Positions 1-5,077 of a DNA stretch of 5,077 nucleotides are shown piece after piece (positions within the stretch are counted from its first letter, which is position 1; every line of letters starts with the position of its first letter). Source of the DNA: Bacteroidales bacterium (GTDB taxonomy: Bacteria; Bacteroidota; Bacteroidia; Bacteroidales; WCHB1-69); NCBI GenBank assembly GCA_028683685.1, contig JAQUHH010000092.1, forward strand, positions 1 to 5,077, in the 5' to 3' direction. The notes below the pieces were generated by a model. It saw only the letters and a program-made list of their open reading frames with translations, searched no databases and was not told the origin of the DNA. A program made the position numbers and the translations under genes.

Positions 1-2567
1 TGGTCGCCGATTTGTCCTGCTTGTTGTACTTCGATACTGGGATCAATATTAAGTCCCTTTACAATTTCTTCTGCTTTTTTTCCAGCTTCTCCCAAAGAGG
101 TGTTTTTTATATCGGCTGAAACTTTGAATACTCGCTGTTGACCTTCTCTGGTAATTTCTTGATAGCTGGCCGAAGTCTCCACGTGAGCAATATCGCCCAA
201 TCTGATTTGACTTCCACGCATGGTCGTCAGTCGAACATCAAGGATTTTATTAATGTCATTTACCGAAGATGAATCGTATTTGACCAGAATGATCATGTCT
301 TGATTATCAATGTTTATTTTTCCAGCTTCTGCTCCATAAATGCTTTGACGAACCTGCATGGATGCCGAAAGGCTGTTGATGTTATAGGCTGCTGCTTTTT
401 GTTTGTCAATAATGAAGTTTATTTCAGGCTTGTTACGACTCGATGGGATTTCAATGTTGTAAAATGTAGGATCTTTTTTAAGTGCATCTATAATTAAGGA
501 AGCTGCTTCATCAAGTTTGTTAAAATCATTTCCAAATAGTTTGATTTCAATTGGTTTTACGTTCCCCAGAACCACGGCTGATAAAATACTACCACCGCTC
601 ACATTGTATTTATTTATATCTGGAATGCTGTCCAGAAAGCTTGTTAATTCTGCCGCTATTTCCGACGTGCTTTTGGGCCTTTTGTCAGGCTGACACATTC
701 TAAATCCGATGGTGGCAGCATTTTTCCCTTCGGCAAAACCCACCGAAGAGAGCAATCCTTTTTCTGTTTGCCCCGCAATGATAAATGATTTTTCAATATA
801 AGGAACCATTTCTGTAACTTTCTCTTCAATATAGGTGGCAATTTCTTCTGTTCTGTTAACGCCAATTCCTTCATCCGTTTCAATGATGATCATCATGTCG
901 CCAGTGTCGAAATTTGGAATGTAGTCAGTGCCAATAAAGCGAACTGAAAAGAGAGATAATCCAAAAATTCCAATGCCTATTAATATGACTGTTGTTTTGT
1001 GATAAATAGCCCATTTAAGAATGTTTTTGTAAGTATTTTCAATAACTACAAGAATATTTTCACTCCAATTGTATAGTTTAGAGTGTTTCCTTTCTCTTTT
1101 TTTGATGAGCAAAGAAGTCATCATAGGTGTTAGGGTAAGTGCTGCTATTAAAGATGCCAATAAGATAGATATGGTGATGACAACCAATTGCTTAAACATA
1201 ATACCAACAATGCCTCCAATGAAAAGCATGGGCAAAAATACCGAAATGGTGGTCATGGTAGAGGCGGTAATTGCCAGTTGCATTTCGCTGCTGCCAAACA
1301 CGGATGCTTCTCGCGGTTTTTCTCCTTTTTCAATTTTTTGAATAATGTTTTCTAAAACCACAATGGCACTGTCTACAACCAAGCCCATTGCTACAACTAG
1401 CGACATTAATGAAAAAACATTGATGGTGTAATCGAAAATATAAATAATGATAAATGCAAATATTAATGAGAAGGGAATGGTTACAATAATAATTAAACTA
1501 GAACGATAATTCCGCAGAAAAATGAGTACTACAAACATTACCCATAAAGCTCCCCACCATACAGTGGAAGCAAGATTATTTATGGTCTCGTCAATGATAT
1601 CGGCAGTGTTAAAAACTTCACTTATTTGAACATCCTTCGGAAGAACTTTTTGAACATTTTCAATTTCTTCTAAAATTGATTTATAGGTGTCCAAAGTGTT
1701 TGCTCCCGTTTGTTTTTGAACAAACATGGCAATGGATTGCTTGCCAGCACTTCGAACTCTTTCGTCTTTTGATTTATGTTTTATACTAACATTGGCGATG
1801 TCTTTGAGTCGTATTACCTTGTTTTGATAATTAACAATGATGAGTTCTTCAATATCGGATTGATTGTTTATCTGACCAGGAATATTAATGGGCAAATCGT
1901 AATCGCCTATTTTGATAGTTCCCCCTGGGATGGTTATTTTCTCAGATTGCAATGCCATTACAATCGTTTGTATGGAAATATTATACGCATTCATTCGCTG
2001 CGGATCTACTTCAATTAAGAGTTGTTTTTCAGGATTGGCAATTGGGAAAACAGTTCCTACTCCGTCGATGCGACGAAAATGGGGGGCAATAATATCGTTG
2101 TAAATTCTTTCAAAATCATCGTAGCTTTCATCGGCACTGATGGCTAAAGCAGCAACAGGCAACATGGAACTGTTGATTTTCATAATAAATGGAGCTTGGG
2201 CTGCACTGGGCAAGTCGTTTTTAACAACCTCCATTAAATCCCGTACATTGTTCGCAGCATCCGTAATATCCGATTCCCACTCAAATTGTAAAGTAAGGAT
2301 AGATACATTTTCACGACTTTTAGAAGTCATGTTTTTTAAATTTGGCGTTGTTGCCAAAATAAGCTCTAAGGTTTTGGTAACATCTTTTTCAACATCTTCG
2401 GGCGATGCTCCAGGATATATAGTAATGACGGTTAATGTCGGAAAATCAATATTGGGCATTACATCTCGTGGCAATGAATTCAAACTGATAATGCCAATAA
2501 TAAGAATCGCAATAAATGCCATTGAAGTCCCTATGGGGTTGGAAACGCTAATCTTGGATAATTTCAT
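1..2567 (-). CDS. RND-family multidrug efflux permease (AcrB-like, HAE-1 type), C-terminus cut by window edge
   Basis: Inner-membrane proton-driven pump of a tripartite efflux system. The frame is open from ATG at 2567 for 855 codons to the left edge, against about 1,020-1,060 residues for the family. TM1 is at residues 12-30, followed by LPRDVMPNIDFPTLTV (32-47) and PGASPEDVEKDV (52-63), hallmarks of RND porter domains. The first periplasmic loop spans about 31-336. TM2 (337-351), TM3 (357-377), TM4 (384-405), TM5 (431-451) and TM6 (460-487) follow, then a cytoplasmic linker and TM7 (about 525-545). The second porter region runs from about 546 to the edge, with a glycine-loop-like VGFAEG at 609-614 where AcrB has its switch loop. 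TM4 reads GLVVDSAIVVLENI, with Asp399 matching AcrB Asp407 but Ser400 in place of Asp408. TM8-TM12, including the counterpart of AcrB Lys940, lie outside the window. The gene starts 9 bp after the adaptor stop, so it is the third gene of the operon. The TM4 motif argues against a heavy-metal (CusA-like) pump; the substrate is unknown. Confidence 0.96.
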   Translation of the reverse strand, partial: MKLSKISVSNPIGTSMAFIAILIIGIISLNSLPRDVMPNIDFPTLTVITIYPGASPEDVEKDVTKTLELILATTPNLKNMTSKSRENVSILTLQFEWESDITDAANNVRDLMEVVKNDLPSAAQAPFIMKINSSMLPVAALAISADESYDDFERIYNDIIAPHFRRIDGVGTVFPIANPEKQLLIEVDPQRMNAYNISIQTIVMALQSEKITIPGGTIKIGDYDLPINIPGQINNQSDIEELIIVNYQNKVIRLKDIANVSIKHKSKDERVRSAGKQSIAMFVQKQTGANTLDTYKSILEEIENVQKVLPKDVQISEVFNTADIIDETINNLASTVWWGALWVMFVVLIFLRNYRSSLIIIVTIPFSLIFAFIIIYIFDYTINVFSLMSLVVAMGLVVDSAIVVLENIIQKIEKGEKPREASVFGSSEMQLAITASTMTTISVFLPMLFIGGIVGIMFKQLVVITISILLASLIAALTLTPMMTSLLIKKRERKHSKLYNWSENILVVIENTYKNILKWAIYHKTTVILIGIGIFGLSLFSVRFIGTDYIPNFDTGDMMIIIETDEGIGVNRTEEIATYIEEKVTEMVPYIEKSFIIAGQTEKGLLSSVGFAEGKNAATIGFRMCQPDKRPKSTSEIAAELTSFLDSIPDINKYNVSGGSILSAVVLGNVKPIEIKLFGNDFNKLDEAASLIIDALKKDPTFYNIEIPSSRNKPEINFIIDKQKAAAYNINSLSASMQVRQSIYGAEAGKINIDNQDMIILVKYDSSSVNDINKILDVRLTTMRGSQIRLGDIAHVETSASYQEITREGQQRVFKVSADIKNTSLGEAGKKAEEIVKGLNIDPSIEVQQAGQIGD

Positions 2568-2574
2568 AGTATTG

Positions 2575-2578
2575 ACCT
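2575..2578 (-). promoter_or_regulatory. Shine-Dalgarno-like AGGT for the permease gene
   Basis: AGGT lies 7 nt upstream of the permease ATG and overlaps the adaptor stop codon (TAGGT). The other two genes have only A/T-rich leaders with no such motif. The position supports the ATG at 2567 and suggests that ribosomes finishing the adaptor could reinitiate on the permease. Four bases can match by chance, and Bacteroidota depend little on such sequences, so the role is an inference. Confidence 0.4.
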
Positions 2579-3620
2579 ATTTTTCGGTTAAAATTGACAT
2601 CCCATCTGCCAATTGAGATTTCTTTGTTACAATGATTTCTGTATCTTCGTCGAGGTCGTTAACGATAGCGTAATCGCCACTTATTGCTACTCTATTTATT
2701 TTTTGTAAAAAAGCCTTTTGGTCTTTGGCAACCCAAACAAATTCACTATTGCCCCGCCTTGAAATTGAGGTTAATGGAACTCCCACGCCTTCGTGAGCAA
2801 TGCCTTGTACAATCACACGGGCAAACATCCCTGGCTTGAGCAATTGTTTTTTGTTGTTTGCTTTTACATCCACGTCAACGCTACGGGTATTGGCATTCAG
2901 TATCGGATGAATTAAACTGACTTTGCCTTCAAACGATTCTTCTGGATAGGCATCCGTTATCACTTTTACAATTTGTCCTTTTTTAATTTTTGAAAGAAGT
3001 TTTTCATTTACCGAAAAACGAACAATGAGTGGGTTGATTTGCATGAGTTTCACAATTCCAGAAGTCATTGAAAAATTCAAATCTAAACTGGGCGAGAACA
3101 AGTAGTTTTCGCCCTCTTGCATAATGTGACTTACGATAACGCCATCAAAAGGTGCTGTTATTTGAGTGTTCTTCTTGACTAATTCATATTTGGCTTTCGC
3201 CGCTTCGTATTTGGCTTTCACATGATCGAAATCTTGTTGGGTGATGCTTCCTTTTGCCAGTAAGTTTGTGACCCGATTGAAATCTTTTTGCAATGTCGTA
3301 TATTCAATTTCAGATAGAATCATCATTTCTGTTGACATTTGAACGACAATAGCTCCTTGCTTGACATAATCTCCGGGTTGAAAAAATATTTTCTCCACTT
3401 TGCCTGGCATGGATGCTCCAATATTTGCTTCTTTGTTTGGGAAAATTGTGCCTGGAAATTCCAAGTTTTCAGCAAAAGTCATTTTCTTAGCACTTTCTGT
3501 TTTAACCATTAGTGCTTTGGTTTCGGTTGATTCTTCCTTTTTTTCTTGGGTACAGGCAGAAATGAAAAATACTGAAATGAGGAGGATAATGCTGCCTGTT
3601 TTTATTCTATTTTTGTACAT
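2577..3620 (-). CDS. RND efflux periplasmic adaptor (membrane fusion protein, HlyD/AcrA family), lipoprotein
   Basis: Bridges the permease and the outer-membrane channel in the periplasm. The 347-residue product starts with a basic, hydrophobic signal ending in the lipobox ISAC, so Cys23 is the likely lipidated residue after cleavage. The mature protein should therefore be membrane-anchored. The first lipoyl half is at about 63-97 (MPGKVEKIFFQPGDYVKQG at 71-89). A helical hairpin follows at about 98-152, and the second lipoyl half contains ITAPFDGVI (154-162). The beta-barrel spans about 196-272, ending in LKPGMFARV (261-269), and a membrane-proximal domain fills about 280-347. The hairpin tip carries Arg116, Leu120 and Thr127, spaced like the Arg-Leu-Ser motif that AcrA-type adaptors use to contact TolC-type channels. 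Length is slightly short for the family but all domains are present. It sits 21 bp after the channel gene and 9 bp before the permease, consistent with co-transcription. Substrate specificity cannot be inferred. Confidence 0.96.
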   Translation of the reverse strand: MYKNRIKTGSIILLISVFFISACTQEKKEESTETKALMVKTESAKKMTFAENLEFPGTIFPNKEANIGASMPGKVEKIFFQPGDYVKQGAIVVQMSTEMMILSEIEYTTLQKDFNRVTNLLAKGSITQQDFDHVKAKYEAAKAKYELVKKNTQITAPFDGVIVSHIMQEGENYLFSPSLDLNFSMTSGIVKLMQINPLIVRFSVNEKLLSKIKKGQIVKVITDAYPEESFEGKVSLIHPILNANTRSVDVDVKANNKKQLLKPGMFARVIVQGIAHEGVGVPLTSISRRGNSEFVWVAKDQKAFLQKINRVAISGDYAIVNDLDEDTEIIVTKKSQLADGMSILTEK

Positions 3621-3636
3621 AATAATATGATTATTA
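3620..3636. repeat. Small AT-only inverted repeat at the adaptor start codon
   Basis: Perfect 7-bp arms (taataat / attatta) flank a 3-nt loop. The repeat fills most of the 21-bp gap between the channel and adaptor genes and includes the first base of the adaptor ATG. All arm pairs are A-T, so an RNA hairpin would be weak. It has neither a GC stem nor a T-tract, so it does not look like a terminator. It may be a chance palindrome in AT-rich spacer DNA, or a minor influence on translation start. Confidence 0.3.
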
Positions 3637-3641
3637 CTTGT

Positions 3642-5042
3642 TTATAATTCTCCGCTTGATTTTTTTAATTTTATTTCTAAGGATCTATACATTGCTTTCG
3701 ATTCAATGTAATTGGTTTGAGCTTCTTGCCATATAGCTTGTGCTTCAATTAATTCTGCTGTTTTCATCATGCCTTCATTGTAACTGTCTTGAATTAGCTT
3801 TAAATTTTCTAAAGTCTGGTCTAAACTTACTTTTGATATTTCAATGCGTCTTTTTGCTTCCAGAATTTCATTGCTGATCATTAATGTTTCCATGGATATT
3901 TTTTGTCTGGAATCTTCCAGTTTTAGCTTGGCAATGTTCATGCTGTTTTTTGCTAATGCATGGCTGTGATGTTTTTCAAACCAATGAAAAATGGGAACAT
4001 TCATTACAAAACCAAACATATAATCACTTCCAAATTCATCGGCTAATCCGCGATATGGATTAGGACGGACGGATAAATAGTTGGCGGTAAAACCAAGAGT
4101 GGGCATAAAACTGCCCGTTGATATGCGAAGAGCTGATTCTGTGAGTTTTACGCTATGTTCCAAAAGTTTTAATTCCGGACGATTGAGAATGGCTGATTGG
4201 CGAATGTTTTCATACACAATGTCTTTTTCTTCAATCTCAATTTCAGCTTCTGAAAGTGTTATATCTGAATTTATATCCATGCCAATTTTTTGACAAAGTG
4301 CCATTTTGGCTAGTTTCAAACCATTGTTTATTTTAAAAAGATTTAAATCAATTTCATTTTGTTTTAGTTTTACTCTTAGTAAATCATTGCGCAATGCCAC
4401 TCCTTGTGTAATGTATGCTTCTACATCTTTTTCCAGATTTTGAAGCATCTTTTGATATGCTTCTACTACTTTTTGCTTTTCTTGAATGGAAACAATATTC
4501 CAATATAAATCTTCGGTTTCATATAAGACTTTCTGACGTTCTAAAATAGCACTTTCGCTGGCAATTTGTTCGCCCACTTTGCTCATTTTGTAAACTTCAA
4601 ATATTCTTCCTCCAGCAAAAATGGGTTGGGTGAGACCAACATTGAAAACAAAATTGTTTTCTTGCCCAAAACGGGTATCCGATGAAGGCAAAAGCGAAAT
4701 ATTGCTTAAATCTATTGGGATGGGTATCGGAAGAAAGGAAATGGGAAATGGAAGATTGTCAATAATGCTTTGAGATGTAAAATCTTCATCCAATAATTGA
4801 AATTGTTTATTGAGGCGAATGTATGAAGCATTTCCTTCAATTTGTGGAAAAAACTGAGAAAATGCCATTTTTCGAGCATTTTTCCCCATTAGAATATGTT
4901 CTTGAGATATTTTTAAATCCATATTTTGGTTTAATGCCATCTCCTTGCACTGCCCTAATGTTAGTTCCTGAGCTAAGCTTGGTTTAATTATGCAAAATGT
5001 CAAGAATAACAATTGTATAATTCCTGTTTTGATAAAGTGCAT
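3642..5042 (-). CDS. TolC-family outer-membrane efflux channel
   Basis: Outer-membrane exit duct of the pump, expected to work as a trimer with a membrane barrel and a long periplasmic helical tunnel. The 466-residue product starts with a signal peptide (hydrophobic core at about 8-19, likely cleavage after SLA at residue 24), which supports the ATG at 5042. Two outer-membrane-efflux repeats follow. The first runs from about residue 27 (LTLGQCKEMALNQN) and contains the strand motif QPIFAGGRI (139-147) and long charged helices (about 148-250). The second begins near 280 and contains VPIFHWFEKHH (349-359), then helices to the end, including SYNEGMMKTAELIEAQ (420-435). Length is normal for the family. 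A hydrophobic proline-rich stretch (97-122) probably lies in the first extracellular loop or barrel strand. The gene is first in the operon, with the adaptor starting 21 bp downstream. The assignment to an RND pump rests on that context; the family also serves other exporters. Confidence 0.96.
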   Translation of the reverse strand: MHFIKTGIIQLLFLTFCIIKPSLAQELTLGQCKEMALNQNMDLKISQEHILMGKNARKMAFSQFFPQIEGNASYIRLNKQFQLLDEDFTSQSIIDNLPFPISFLPIPIPIDLSNISLLPSSDTRFGQENNFVFNVGLTQPIFAGGRIFEVYKMSKVGEQIASESAILERQKVLYETEDLYWNIVSIQEKQKVVEAYQKMLQNLEKDVEAYITQGVALRNDLLRVKLKQNEIDLNLFKINNGLKLAKMALCQKIGMDINSDITLSEAEIEIEEKDIVYENIRQSAILNRPELKLLEHSVKLTESALRISTGSFMPTLGFTANYLSVRPNPYRGLADEFGSDYMFGFVMNVPIFHWFEKHHSHALAKNSMNIAKLKLEDSRQKISMETLMISNEILEAKRRIEISKVSLDQTLENLKLIQDSYNEGMMKTAELIEAQAIWQEAQTNYIESKAMYRSLEIKLKKSSGEL

Positions 5043-5066
5043 TATTTTCTGATTTTAATTTTTCGA

Positions 5067-5074
5067 CAAAAATA
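5067..5074 (-). promoter_or_regulatory. Candidate Bacteroidota-type -7 promoter box for the efflux operon
   Basis: The minus strand reads TATTTTTG, an exact match to TAnnTTTG, the -7 consensus for the primary sigma factor of Bacteroidota. It lies 24 nt upstream of the channel ATG, which would give a leader of roughly 15-20 nt. The partner -33 element (TTTG) would fall beyond the window edge and cannot be checked. The region is very AT-rich, so a chance match is possible. No operator-like palindrome is visible in the 35 bp available. Confidence 0.45.
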
Positions 5075-5077
5075 TTC

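Noticed and set aside
656..883. A 75-codon minus-strand frame inside the permease
   Set aside because: It is out of frame with the permease, whose own frame is open and carries conserved porter-domain sequence through this stretch; the product is a lysine-rich shadow.
300..2103. Several plus-strand frames of 63-90 codons (at 300, 1069, 1776 and 1912)
   Set aside because: All are antisense to the continuous permease frame and lack signals or domains of their own.
1..2567. Heavy-metal (CusA-type) assignment for the permease, prompted by Met624-Cys625 in the second porter region
   Set aside because: The HME TM4 motif (VDAAIVMIEN) is absent, the adaptor has no metal-binding His/Met-rich extension, and one Met-Cys pair is not evidence for a metal site.
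2568..2576. A terminator between adaptor and permease
   Set aside because: The 9-bp gap is too short and has no stem or T-tract; the genes are arranged for co-transcription.
2140..2616. A 158-codon plus-strand open frame across the permease/adaptor junction
   Set aside because: It is antisense to two strongly supported genes, has no recognisable domain or promoter, and its composition reads like the reverse of conserved RND sequence.
3400..4293. Plus-strand frames of 70-76 codons opposite the adaptor and the channel (at 3400 and 4081)
   Set aside because: Both lie opposite well-conserved coding sequence and show no independent features; the one at 3400 is the complement of the adaptor's signal and lipoyl region.
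1..5077. The possibility of a novel defence, mobile or RNA-based system
   Set aside because: The three genes account for nearly every base and all belong to one well-known efflux architecture. I saw no CRISPR-like array, transposase, integrase, tRNA, rRNA or long repeat on either strand.

Overview
The window looks like chromosomal DNA of a Bacteroidota bacterium. The signs are AT-rich composition, little use of Shine-Dalgarno sequences, an upstream element matching the Bacteroidota -7 promoter consensus (TAnnTTTG), and proteins of the kind found in that phylum: a lipoprotein membrane fusion protein and a TolC-like protein with a PIFHW motif. No ribosomal or other taxonomic marker is present, so the phylum is an inference.

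The whole window is one minus-strand operon for a tripartite RND efflux pump. Read in transcription order (right to left) it holds: a short leader with a candidate promoter box (5043-5077); an outer-membrane TolC-family channel of 466 residues (3642-5042); a 21-bp gap with a small AT-only inverted repeat; a periplasmic lipoprotein adaptor of 347 residues (2577-3620); a 9-bp gap; and an inner-membrane RND permease (1-2567). The permease runs off the left edge after 855 codons, so about its last 170-200 residues (the second membrane bundle, TM8-TM12) are missing. There is no gene-free stretch longer than 35 bp.

Together the three proteins should form a continuous conduit. The permease captures substrate in the periplasm or outer membrane leaflet using the proton gradient, the adaptor bridges, and the channel crosses the outer membrane. 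Permease motifs fit the hydrophobe/amphiphile (HAE-1) type rather than the heavy-metal type, but the substrate cannot be read from the sequence. No regulator lies inside the window; one could lie beyond the right edge.

I see no previously undescribed system here. The most notable detail is that the permease has Asp-Ser (residues 399-400) where AcrB has its proton-relay Asp-Asp pair. Smaller observations are a stop codon overlapping a Shine-Dalgarno-like sequence at the adaptor/permease junction, a heptad duplication in the adaptor hairpin, and a proline-rich segment and a histidine cluster in the channel.
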